Below are positions 6,940 to 12,548 of a stretch of DNA of 12,548 nt, in pieces. Under the pieces are notes generated by a model that saw only the letters and a list, made by a program, of their open reading frames with translations, did not search any database and was not told the DNA's origin. The translations under genes were made by a program, and so were the position numbers. The DNA is from Candidatus Nanopelagicaceae bacterium. GTDB lineage: Bacteria > Actinomycetota > Actinomycetes > Nanopelagicales > Nanopelagicaceae. The stretch spans positions 1 to 12,548 of the forward strand of contig CANLFL010000014.1 in NCBI GenBank assembly GCA_947489825.1. Direction: 5' to 3'. Numbering within the stretch: the stretch's first letter is position 1; every line of letters starts with the position of its first letter.

Positions 6940-7742
6940 CGATCACTCCACCTAAATGTGCGAAGTGAGAATACGAGACCAATCACAAGCCAGATGGAAA
7001 TTACCGCGAAAGATTTACCAATTTCCCATTGACCGGCAACTTCTTGTGCAGCAAATGAGTCAGGGAGGAAGACGGAGCGCATTGCTTGCGTCATCCACTT
7101 GAGAGGGAAGATCGCGCCTACTTGTTGCATCCAAGCCGGGAGCTGAGTAAAGATAAAGAAGACTCCGCTGATAAATTGAAGAACAATCACAACAGGGGAT
7201 ACGACTGCTGATGCCCCACGTCCGCTCTTTGGAATGGCAGAGAATGCGATTCCGAGGGTTGTCGATGCCGCACTTCCCCAAATAATGAGCCATGTAAAGG
7301 TGAACCACTTATATGGATCAGTCGGTAGATCAACGCCGAAGAAGACGACTCCTGCTACGAGCAAGAGGATCACCTGAATAATCATGGTGGCAAAAACAAG
7401 TATTGATTTTCCAATAAAGTAGCTTGTCGCAGCCATAGGAGTGCCACGTAATCGTTTCAGTGATCCGAATTCACGTTCGATCGGAATCATGATGGCAAGA
7501 TTCTGAAAACCTGAATTTACTAGGCCGGATGCGATCATTCCTGCTACAAAATATTGGCTAAATGTGACACCCGGTGCGATCGATTCTGAAAATACAGAAC
7601 CAAAGATTGCCAAGAGAATTAATGGAAATGCGATGGTAAAGACGACAGATTCACGTTGACGCATAAATTGTCTGATCTCAATATTGCCTCGCAAGAGACC
7701 AAGAGTCAAAGTTGAGGGAGTGTGATCTATTTTCTTACTCAT
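6936..7742 (-). CDS. ABC-2 type transporter permease (DrrB-like)
   Basis: This 268-residue membrane protein has six hydrophobic segments, at about residues 33-51, 62-86, 108-136, 145-170, 178-200 and 244-262. The conserved ABC-2 loop reads IEREFGSLKRLRGTPM (88-103), and the NFxxG-type region is represented by GVFFIFTQLPAWMQQVGAIFPLKWM (193-217). It should form the membrane channel of an exporter, as two copies with the ATPase encoded just upstream. I prefer ATG 7742, which overlaps the ATPase stop (ATGAGTAA) and has a GGGGGCGAAG stretch before it, over TTG 7754 a few codons earlier. Its TGA overlaps the start of the secreted-protein gene by 4 bases. DrrB-like permeases export drugs, lipids or polysaccharides, and the substrate here is unknown. 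Confidence 0.92.
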   Translation of the reverse strand: MSKKIDHTPSTLTLGLLRGNIEIRQFMRQRESVVFTIAFPLILLAIFGSVFSESIAPGVTFSQYFVAGMIASGLVNSGFQNLAIMIPIEREFGSLKRLRGTPMAATSYFIGKSILVFATMIIQVILLLVAGVVFFGVDLPTDPYKWFTFTWLIIWGSAASTTLGIAFSAIPKSGRGASAVVSPVVIVLQFISGVFFIFTQLPAWMQQVGAIFPLKWMTQAMRSVFLPDSFAAQEVAGQWEIGKSFAVISIWLVIGLVFSLRTFRWSDR

Positions 7743-8589
7743 CTTCGCCCCCAATCATTTCAAGGTAAATATCTTCAAGGGTGGCACGCTTAACAATAAG
7801 CTCTGGTACTTCTCCACCAAAGCGCGCAGATAGCTCTGCCACAAAAGCTGTTGGGTTATGAGCCTTCTCGACCTTGACTATGCCATCTTCGCGCCATGAG
7901 ACCTGAGCAAGTGAAGTTGCACGTCCGCCAAGTTCGGCAGGGGTAGAGACTTCGATGATCTGCCCCTTCTTAATGACTGCCACACGATCTGCAAGAGCTT
8001 CGGCCTCATCTAAGTAATGCGTAGTGAGCAAGATGGTGCGACCTTCACCCTTAAGGGTACGAATCAGAGACCAGAAATCACGACGAGCTTTGGGATCAAA
8101 TCCTGTAGTCGGCTCATCAAGAAAGAGAAGTTCTGGATTGCCGATAATGCCGAGAGCGACATCTAAACGTCGACGTTGGCCGCCTGAAAGAGTGCGAACA
8201 AGTGCACCTTGCTTCTCGCGCAATCCAACAGCATCAATTACTTCCTCTGGCTCGCGTGGATTGGAGTAGTAATGTGAAAAATGTTTAATACTCTCAGCCA
8301 CAGTCAGGTCGCCCGCATCGTTACTTGATTGAAGAACTATTCCAATTCGATTGCGCCACTGACGTGCAGAGAGTCCACCGATAGCTGGATCGGTATCTAA
8401 AACCTTTACATCCCCACCATCACGACTTCTAAAACCTTCAAGGATCTCGACAGTGGTCGACTTTCCTGCGCCATTCGGTCCCAAAAGGGCGAATATTTCA
8501 CCCTGTTCAACGCTGAGATCGACTCCATTGACTGCGGCGAGCTCTCCATAGAATTTCTTGAGGCCTTTGACCGCAATCACATGCTTCAT
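7735..8589 (-). CDS. ABC transporter ATP-binding protein (DrrA-like, ABC-2 partner)
   Basis: With the start at ATG 8589 this is a 284-residue nucleotide-binding subunit. All motifs are intact: Walker A GPNGAGKST (37-45), Q-loop Gln87 in GIVLQSS, signature LSGGQRRRLDVALG (134-147), Walker B LLFLDEP with Asp158 and Glu159, D-loop GFDP, and switch His191 in TTHYLDEAEALADRV. About 75 residues follow the ATPase core, as in the multidrug/daunorubicin-resistance subfamily. The frame stays open upstream to 8712, but that part is antisense to the divergent small gene and lacks family similarity. GTG 8580 (MIAVKGL) is an alternative start. It drives the permease encoded immediately downstream, overlapping it by 8 bases. 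The divergent gene on the plus strand starts 47 bases away. No obvious regulator gene is adjacent. Confidence 0.94.
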   Translation of the reverse strand: MKHVIAVKGLKKFYGELAAVNGVDLSVEQGEIFALLGPNGAGKSTTVEILEGFRSRDGGDVKVLDTDPAIGGLSARQWRNRIGIVLQSSNDAGDLTVAESIKHFSHYYSNPREPEEVIDAVGLREKQGALVRTLSGGQRRRLDVALGIIGNPELLFLDEPTTGFDPKARRDFWSLIRTLKGEGRTILLTTHYLDEAEALADRVAVIKKGQIIEVSTPAELGGRATSLAQVSWREDGIVKVEKAHNPTAFVAELSARFGGEVPELIVKRATLEDIYLEMIGGEDE

Positions 8590-8590
8590 A

Positions 8591-8596
8591 AGTGTA
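8591..8596 (-). promoter_or_regulatory. Possible -10 element for the ABC transporter operon
   Basis: TACACT on the minus strand (8596-8591) fits TAnnnT and four of six consensus bases. It lies only 1 base before ATG 8589, so a start 6-7 bases downstream would fall inside the first codons. That would fit GTG 8580 as the start with a leader of a few bases. No convincing -35 or ribosome site was seen. Confidence 0.25.
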
Positions 8597-8607
8597 ACTG
8601 TGCCACA

Positions 8608-8636
8608 TTGGGAGCAAAAGTGCGAGAAAATAGAAT
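8608..8636 (+). promoter_or_regulatory. Promoter-like -35/-10 pair before the CPGC small-protein gene
   Basis: TTGGGA (8608-8613) and TAGAAT (8631-8636) are separated by 17 bases and match the sigma-70-type consensus at four and five of six positions. The -10 abuts ATG 8637, so the predicted RNA would start at about 8643, inside the gene. Either a nearby element (GAAAAT at 8626-8631) is used for a leaderless mRNA, or this promoter mainly serves the downstream hydrolase. There is no ribosome site before 8637. Confidence 0.35.
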
Positions 8637-8930
8637 ATGAGTCCGCGCCGCAACTATCCCAAGAATCGTAAGTCAGGCGGCGATGATGCACACCGTGAGA
8701 TAAATCCCTCAAATCAAAGTTTTGTAGAAGATGAGGATGGATTGTGGGTAGTTAGACAACTCACAGGGTCAGCTGCCAATAAACCATATCGCTGTCCAGG
8801 GTGTGACCAACTTATTCCGATGGCAACTCCACATACAGTTGCTTGGCGTGATGGTGAAGAAGATTTACGTCGCCACTGGCATAACATGTGTTGGAATAAA
8901 CGTCACCATCGTAGACCAAAGAATTTTTAG
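8637..8930 (+). CDS. Small conserved actinobacterial protein with CPGC and H-x-H-x-x-C motif (often labelled ATP/GTP-binding protein)
   Basis: The 97-residue protein has a basic, disordered N-terminus (MSPRRNYPKNRK) and then a compact domain: WVVRQLTG (37-44), YRCPGCDQLIPMATPHTVAW (51-70) and RRHWHNMCW (78-86). Cys53, Cys56, His80 or His82 and Cys85 could form a zinc site, though that is inference. The start MSPRRN and the order CPGC...PH.VAW...RRHWH..CW match a small protein I recall from Streptomyces and relatives. It is commonly annotated as ATP/GTP-binding although no P-loop is present here. This match fixes ATG 8637 as the start. The hydrolase gene follows after 11 bases, so they probably share a transcript. 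Function unknown. A nucleic-acid-binding role is possible given the charge and putative metal site. Confidence 0.82.
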   Translation: MSPRRNYPKNRKSGGDDAHREINPSNQSFVEDEDGLWVVRQLTGSAANKPYRCPGCDQLIPMATPHTVAWRDGEEDLRRHWHNMCWNKRHHRRPKNF

Positions 8931-8941
8931 GAAAAAACGCT

Positions 8942-9661
8942 ATGTCACAACCAATTCGTCCAAGCACAGTGTTACCAGCAATTCGAACTCCATTTACTGT
9001 GACAACAGCCGATGGTCAGACTTTGGTCGGCGAGGTTGCTGCACCGATTGATGGGCGCCCATCACCGGCGTTATTGATGCTTCATCCCAACCCAACAGGT
9101 GGGGGAATGATGGATTCACATATATATAAAAAAGCAGCGAACAGACTTCCCGCAATGGCAGGAATAACCATCGTTCGCTTTAATACTCGTGGAACTTCTA
9201 GTGAAGCGGGTACCAGCACAGGTGTCTATGACAATGGAGATAGTGAAAAATTCGATGTAGAGGCGATGATCAATTACTGCTGTGATCAATTAAAGATTGA
9301 AGAACTCTGGGTGTGTGGTTGGTCCTTTGGTACGGATTTAGCAATTCGTCACGCTCGCGATTCACGGATTAAAGGTCTAATTCTTTTGAGTCCACCACTG
9401 AAATATTCGCAAGAATCAGATCTTGATTTTTGGGTGAGCGATCTACGGCCTATTACAGCGCTCATTCCGGAATTCGATGATTACTTAGTGCCAGAGGAAG
9501 CTCGCAAGAGATTTGCCACAATTAAGCATATGAAGTTGATTGCAGTCGATGGAGGAAAACACTTGTGGGTAGGAGAGCCTGCCGTCCATCGTGTACTTAC
9601 TGAAATCACTCGAGTTATTGCCCCAGAGCGATTACCACTTGCGCAAGAGATCGACGATTAG
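8942..9661 (+). CDS. Alpha/beta hydrolase superfamily protein
   Basis: The 239-residue cytoplasmic protein has an alpha/beta hydrolase layout. The oxyanion-hole strand LLMLHPNPTGGGMMDSH (44-60) is followed by IVRFNTRGTSSEAG (77-90). The nucleophile elbow is GWSFG with Ser128. Asp179 or Asp180 in PEFDDYLVP is the likely acid, and His207 in GGKHLWVG completes the triad. This pattern resembles COG2945-type small hydrolases, whose substrates are mostly unknown. An AGGAAAAAA ribosome site at 8929-8937 precedes ATG 8942, and the gene sits 11 bases after the small CPGC protein gene. Its TAG overlaps the TAA of the convergent AI-2E-family gene by 4 bases (TTAG at 9658-9661). No signal peptide or lid insertion is visible. 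An esterase or peptidase activity is plausible but not shown. Confidence 0.88.
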   Translation: MSQPIRPSTVLPAIRTPFTVTTADGQTLVGEVAAPIDGRPSPALLMLHPNPTGGGMMDSHIYKKAANRLPAMAGITIVRFNTRGTSSEAGTSTGVYDNGDSEKFDVEAMINYCCDQLKIEELWVCGWSFGTDLAIRHARDSRIKGLILLSPPLKYSQESDLDFWVSDLRPITALIPEFDDYLVPEEARKRFATIKHMKLIAVDGGKHLWVGEPAVHRVLTEITRVIAPERLPLAQEIDD

Positions 9662-10740
9662 TTCTTATCTGTTTGCGGGAAGAGAACTTCTTCCAAAATC
9701 AAGATAATTGAAGCAGCGATAGGCACTGCCAACAATCCACCGATAAGACCTAGAAGAGACGTTCCTAATAAGGCGGCGATAATAGTTACTGCTCCAGGAA
9801 CATTGAGTGCGCGCTTCATGATTCGTGGGGTTACTACATAGTTTTCGATCTGCACATAGACAATGTAGGCAACGAGAGCTATGACACCGTAGAGCAGTGA
9901 TTGTGTCAGAGCAATCAGAGTGACGATTGTGCTGCCGATATAATGGCCAATTAGTGGAATAAAACCACAGACCAGGACGATCATCGCGATAGCAAAAGGC
10001 GATGGAAGCCCTAAAACAAAGCTAAGAATGAGTACAAAGATTGATGCCATAAAAGCGATCGCGATCTGACTTCCAACAAATGAACCTACTCGAGCGATGA
10101 TGGCAAAGGTTAACTTTGAGACACGCTCGCGACGGGTTGCTGGTACAAAGCGCATTCCGAAGTTAGTTGCTTGTGGCAATCCAATTATAAAATAAAGGGT
10201 AAGAATCAGTACAGTAATTCCAGTAAATGCACCGGATAAGACTGTCTTTCCTACACCGATTACTCCACCGAAAGCAGAGATAATCAGAGTTCCATCAGAG
10301 GTGACTTCTGCTAACTTGGTTTGAAGAGTATCGATGATGCCAAACTGTGAGTTGAGATCTGCAATAAGTGGATGGCCTTCAAGATCTTTCAATAATCCCG
10401 GTGCTGAATTAATCAGCGAACTTCCTTGTGAAATAACCGGAGGAATAACAACGGCAATAAAGAATGCAACGAAGGCTAGAACTGCGACAAAAATTGCAGC
10501 AACTGCACTTACTCGCGAGAGACCACGTTTCCTTAAAGCTTCAACTGCTGGATTTAAGCCCATAGCCAGATAGAGAGCGAGTAAAATAATGATGAATATC
10601 TGGCTTGCACTTGCAAGTGCTCTCAAGAGAACGATTGCTGCCAGCGCACCGAGAGCTGCAACAAAACCAAAATAGAAAGGGTTAGTTCTATTGATAGGTG
10701 CGCCTGCGATGCCAAATTCTTCTCGCTTTTGCTGTGACAT
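9658..10740 (-). CDS. AI-2E family transporter / PerM-like membrane protein
   Basis: The 360-residue protein has the AI-2E/PerM family pattern. Two N-terminal helices (about 22-41 and 46-62) and a third (76-100) are followed by a long soluble stretch (about 101-150). More helices then fall near 157-186, 222-245, 248-275, 280-298 and 316-350. Family blocks include GLPSPFAIAMIVLVCGFIPLIG (244-265) and QIENYVVTPRIMKRALNVP (297-315). Members have been linked to autoinducer-2 export, Na+/H+ antiport or unknown transport, and the substrate here cannot be told from sequence. TAGAAT lies exactly 6 bases before the ATG, suggesting a leaderless transcript, although GGAG at 10746-10743 could be a very close ribosome site. 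It is divergent from the DUF4032 gene (68 bases) and convergent with the hydrolase gene, overlapping it by 4 bases. Confidence 0.92.
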   Translation of the reverse strand: MSQQKREEFGIAGAPINRTNPFYFGFVAALGALAAIVLLRALASASQIFIIILLALYLAMGLNPAVEALRKRGLSRVSAVAAIFVAVLAFVAFFIAVVIPPVISQGSSLINSAPGLLKDLEGHPLIADLNSQFGIIDTLQTKLAEVTSDGTLIISAFGGVIGVGKTVLSGAFTGITVLILTLYFIIGLPQATNFGMRFVPATRRERVSKLTFAIIARVGSFVGSQIAIAFMASIFVLILSFVLGLPSPFAIAMIVLVCGFIPLIGHYIGSTIVTLIALTQSLLYGVIALVAYIVYVQIENYVVTPRIMKRALNVPGAVTIIAALLGTSLLGLIGGLLAVPIAASIILILEEVLFPQTDKN

Positions 10741-10752
10741 ATCTCCATTCTA
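10741..10752 (-). promoter_or_regulatory. Predicted leaderless -10 element of the AI-2E family gene
   Basis: TAGAAT (10752-10747 on the minus strand) is followed by GGAGAT and then ATG 10740, the same hexamer and the same 6-base spacing as at murA. The -35 region is poor: CTGATC at 17 bases matches three of six positions. GGAG within the 6-base spacer could add ribosome binding but is unusually close to the start. Confidence 0.5.
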
Positions 10753-10796
10753 AGTGCGAGAGCTTGTTAGATCAGGCTTTCACACCTAGTTGATGA

Positions 10797-10802
10797 GAGA
10801 AT
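10797..10802 (+). promoter_or_regulatory. Candidate leaderless -10 element of the DUF4032 gene
   Basis: GAGAAT occupies 10797-10802 and is followed by TCATGC and ATG 10809, again a 6-base spacing. It differs from TAGAAT at the first base, a position that is usually conserved, and no good -35 is present. The adjoining GAGAGA run at 10795-10800 could instead serve as a weak ribosome site. Confidence 0.3.
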
Positions 10803-10808
10803 TCATGC

Positions 10809-12035
10809 ATGGCGCTGCGAATTACCGGTCTTGGTGAAGAGATCGCATCCGTCTCAGGATTGCCGTGGCAGATCAGCCTCGAGGAATGGCCCGAAGATCC
10901 CAGTCTTACCGAAAAGCGCGGTATCTCTAGACATATTGTCCGACTTGTACATTCCACCGAAGACCCAGACTCTGAAGTCTATGCAGTTAAAGAGACTGTC
11001 TCGGAGTTTGCCAATCGTGAATATAAAGCTTTGCGTGAACTTGCCCATCTTGGCGCACCGAGCGTTGAACCGATAGCGGTGATCGAGGGGCGTACTGATG
11101 AGCTTGGTGAAGAACTTCCCTGTGCGCTAGCAACACGTTTTCTCCCATTCTCACTTCCGTATCGAGTTTTGCTCAGCGGTAAAGATGTCACGGCGCAAGA
11201 TATTACTTTGATGGCCAATGCCCTTGCCCTCCTTCTTGTTCGCTTACACCTTTTAGGTTTCTGGTGGGGAGATTGTTCGTTATCTAATACGTTGTTTCGC
11301 CGAGATGCTGAAGGCTTTGCCGCTTACTTAGTAGATGCCGAGACTGGTGAATTCCAAAAGAGTTTAAGTGATGGCCAACGCGAGCATGATCTTGAGATCG
11401 CCCACTTTAACGTTGCAGCTGAACTTGAAGATCTAGCACTCTCTGGCGTTCTCTATCCCGGGATGGATCCGGTACGAGCAAGTGATGCCGTAATAAAGCG
11501 TTATCGCAGAATTTGGGCAACTCTTAAAGATCGACAAGTACTCGATCCAAATGATCGTCACGCTGTCGAACGCGCAATGCGCCAACTTCAAGATCTTGGC
11601 TTTACCGTTGAAGAAGTTTCGGTGACTATCGATGGTGATAGTAAGAAACTTTTCTTTCAACCCAAACTTGTTGAGGCGGGATACCATCAAAATCGATTAC
11701 GTGATTTAGTGGGACTTGAGACTGAAGAACTTCAGGCGAAGCGCTTGCTCGCATCCTTTGATCGCTACCGCGGCCGCGAAAGCCTTCCCCACCAGCCAAT
11801 GCATGTTTCAGCAAAACACTGGCTCGATGAAGTCTTCTATCCGACCGTTTCATTGATTCCAGCAGAATTACAGGGCCGAATTGAGGCTGCACAGTTTTTC
11901 CATGAAGCCCTTGAGCACCGTTGGTATTTAAGTGAGAAGGCGGGCCACGATGTCGGACTAGAATTTGCAGCGTTGTCCTATATTGCTGATGTTCTACCTA
12001 TGAGACGAGATTCGGGAGTTGATGCTCGTGGCTAA
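10809..12035 (+). CDS. DUF4032 domain protein with kinase-like N-terminal half
   Basis: The 408-residue protein closely follows the actinobacterial DUF4032 family: LPWQISLEEWPED near the start, RGISRHIVRLV (37-47), WGDCSLSNTLFRRDAEGFAAYLVDAETG (153-180), then a C-terminal half ending in LEHRWYLSEKAGHDVGL. The first half has protein-kinase-like marks. YAVKE with Lys61 resembles the ATP-binding lysine, GDCSLSN with Asp155 and Asn160 resembles the catalytic loop, and LVDAE with Asp176 resembles the metal-binding aspartate. Whether it phosphorylates anything is not known to me. The C-terminal half (about 220-408) is the family-specific domain. No signal peptide or membrane segment is seen. It overlaps the next gene by 8 bases if that gene starts at GTG 12028, which suggests a shared transcript with the thioredoxin-fold protein. 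Confidence 0.9.
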   Translation: MALRITGLGEEIASVSGLPWQISLEEWPEDPSLTEKRGISRHIVRLVHSTEDPDSEVYAVKETVSEFANREYKALRELAHLGAPSVEPIAVIEGRTDELGEELPCALATRFLPFSLPYRVLLSGKDVTAQDITLMANALALLLVRLHLLGFWWGDCSLSNTLFRRDAEGFAAYLVDAETGEFQKSLSDGQREHDLEIAHFNVAAELEDLALSGVLYPGMDPVRASDAVIKRYRRIWATLKDRQVLDPNDRHAVERAMRQLQDLGFTVEEVSVTIDGDSKKLFFQPKLVEAGYHQNRLRDLVGLETEELQAKRLLASFDRYRGRESLPHQPMHVSAKHWLDEVFYPTVSLIPAELQGRIEAAQFFHEALEHRWYLSEKAGHDVGLEFAALSYIADVLPMRRDSGVDARG

Positions 12036-12548
12036 TCCGCCAAATTTCGGTCAGGCTTTTGATTTGAGTTCTCTCGGAAAGCCGGCTCCATCTTCACCAA
12101 ACATTGCAGTCGGCAAAGTTGTTACAAAAGAGAACTTAGCCTCTGACTTTGTAGAACTATCAATGACAAAGCCAGTGATCCTTCTCTGTTGGACCACGCG
12201 TGCCCCACAGTCGTTAGATACTCTCGCAATTTTGGATAAGCTCAATAAAGAAGATGGCGGTTCGTGGGAACTTGGAAGCATTGATGTTGATGCCGCCCCT
12301 GAAGTTGCTAGCGCTTTACAGGCACGCACTGTTCCCTATGCAGTCGCACTCGTTGGCGGACAACCGATTCCACTCTTTGAAGAGGCGATGACTGAAAGTG
12401 ATATCAAGTCAGTGATCGTAAAACTTCTTACAATTGCTGCAGAACAGGGAATCGGTGAAGCCCCTGAGGAGAAGCTTGAACCAGAAGAGACAGAAGCTCT
12501 GGCCGCTCTGGAAGCAGGAGATTTAGTTAAGGCCGAAGATGCCTACAA
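12028..12548 (+). CDS. Thioredoxin-fold / tetratricopeptide co-chaperone (YbbN/CnoX-like), 5' part
   Basis: The frame runs from the start to the window edge (173 codons) and is incomplete. After a short leader (FDLSSLGKP at 11-19, typical of the family) comes a thioredoxin-like domain. It has PVILLCW (49-55), then GSIDVDAAPEVASALQARTVPYAVALVGGQPIPLF (83-117) with the cis-Pro at 103. An acidic linker and the beginning of a helical region (ALEAGDLVKAEDAY) follow, where YbbN proteins have TPR-like repeats. The Cys-x-x-Cys site is absent: its place reads RAPQS (58-62), so disulfide chemistry is unlikely and a holdase or scaffold role is more likely. I chose GTG 12028 because GGGAG lies 9 bases upstream. 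ATG 12022, two codons earlier in the same frame, is also possible but only 3 bases from that site. It overlaps the DUF4032 stop. Confidence 0.83.
   Translation, partial: MANPPNFGQAFDLSSLGKPAPSSPNIAVGKVVTKENLASDFVELSMTKPVILLCWTTRAPQSLDTLAILDKLNKEDGGSWELGSIDVDAAPEVASALQARTVPYAVALVGGQPIPLFEEAMTESDIKSVIVKLLTIAAEQGIGEAPEEKLEPEETEALAALEAGDLVKAEDAY

Noticed and set aside
6722..6955. A hydrophobic plus-strand frame rich in Val, Ala, Gly and Phe that looks like a membrane peptide.
   Set aside because: It is the antisense image of the Lys/Thr/Pro/Ala-rich linker and signal peptide. Its composition is fully explained by that coding strand.
7743..7754. TTG 7754 as the permease start.
   Set aside because: It adds only four residues. 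ATG 7742 overlaps the ATPase stop and has a G-rich stretch at suitable distance, so it is the better start.
8590..8712. Upstream extension of the ABC ATPase frame, adding about 41 residues.
   Set aside because: The added residues are antisense to the conserved small CPGC gene and do not resemble ABC proteins. ATG 8589 gives the normal family N-terminus.
11433..11892. Minus-strand frames opposite the DUF4032 gene (and similar frames opposite murA, glpX and the isomerase).
   Set aside because: They lie wholly inside strongly supported genes and show no recognisable motifs, and no start signals were noticed. They are shadow frames.
1..12548. Search for tRNA/rRNA genes, insertion sequences, CRISPR arrays and phage or defence genes.
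   Set aside because: None was found. Coding genes fill almost every base, and no regularly spaced repeats or transposase-like proteins are present.

Overview
The window looks like a stretch of a streamlined, free-living actinobacterial chromosome. DNA is moderately AT-rich (hand-counted lines run from about 38 to 58% GC). Genes are packed almost end to end: the largest non-coding gap is 68 bases. The actinobacterial assignment rests on protein features: a MurA with Asp instead of Cys at the active-site position, a mycobacterial-type GlpX, a DUF4032 kinase-like protein, the small CPGC protein starting MSPRRN, and a divergent murA/PduO-type adenosyltransferase pair like the one around murA in Mycobacterium. 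Low GC plus extreme compaction suggests a freshwater acI-type (Nanopelagicales) lineage. That last step is inference.

Layout. (1) 1-3482, plus strand: a sugar-use locus. It holds the 3' end of a UPF0303/HbpS-like gene, a TIM-barrel sugar isomerase/epimerase, a cytoplasmic GH1 beta-glycosidase and a LacI-family regulator. The rest of the operon lies upstream, outside the window. (2) 3484-5678, minus strand: murA followed by glpX, 5 bases apart. (3) 5707-6279, plus strand: a PduO-type ATP:cob(I)alamin adenosyltransferase, divergent from murA with only 28 bases between them. (4) 6283-8589, minus strand: a translationally coupled trio of ABC ATPase, ABC-2 permease and an unrecognised secreted protein with a Lys/Thr/Pro/Ala-rich linker. 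(5) 8637-9661, plus strand: a small CPGC-motif protein and an alpha/beta hydrolase. (6) 9658-10740, minus strand: an AI-2E-family membrane protein. (7) 10809-12548, plus strand: a DUF4032 protein overlapping a thioredoxin-fold/YbbN-like co-chaperone that runs off the window.

How it works together. Region 1 probably hydrolyses an imported beta-glycoside inside the cell under LacI control. Regions 2 and 3 are housekeeping: peptidoglycan precursor synthesis, gluconeogenesis and coenzyme B12 formation. Region 4 is probably an exporter with a co-made extracytoplasmic partner, and is the best candidate here for an undescribed functional unit.

The most striking non-coding pattern is a TAnnnT-like hexamer exactly 6 bases upstream of the start codon of five genes that lead transcription units (lacI, murA, pduO-type, AI-2E, DUF4032). 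This is the spacing expected for leaderless transcripts. No RNA genes, insertion sequences, CRISPR arrays or convincing intrinsic terminators were seen, and no gene-free stretch exceeds 300 bases.
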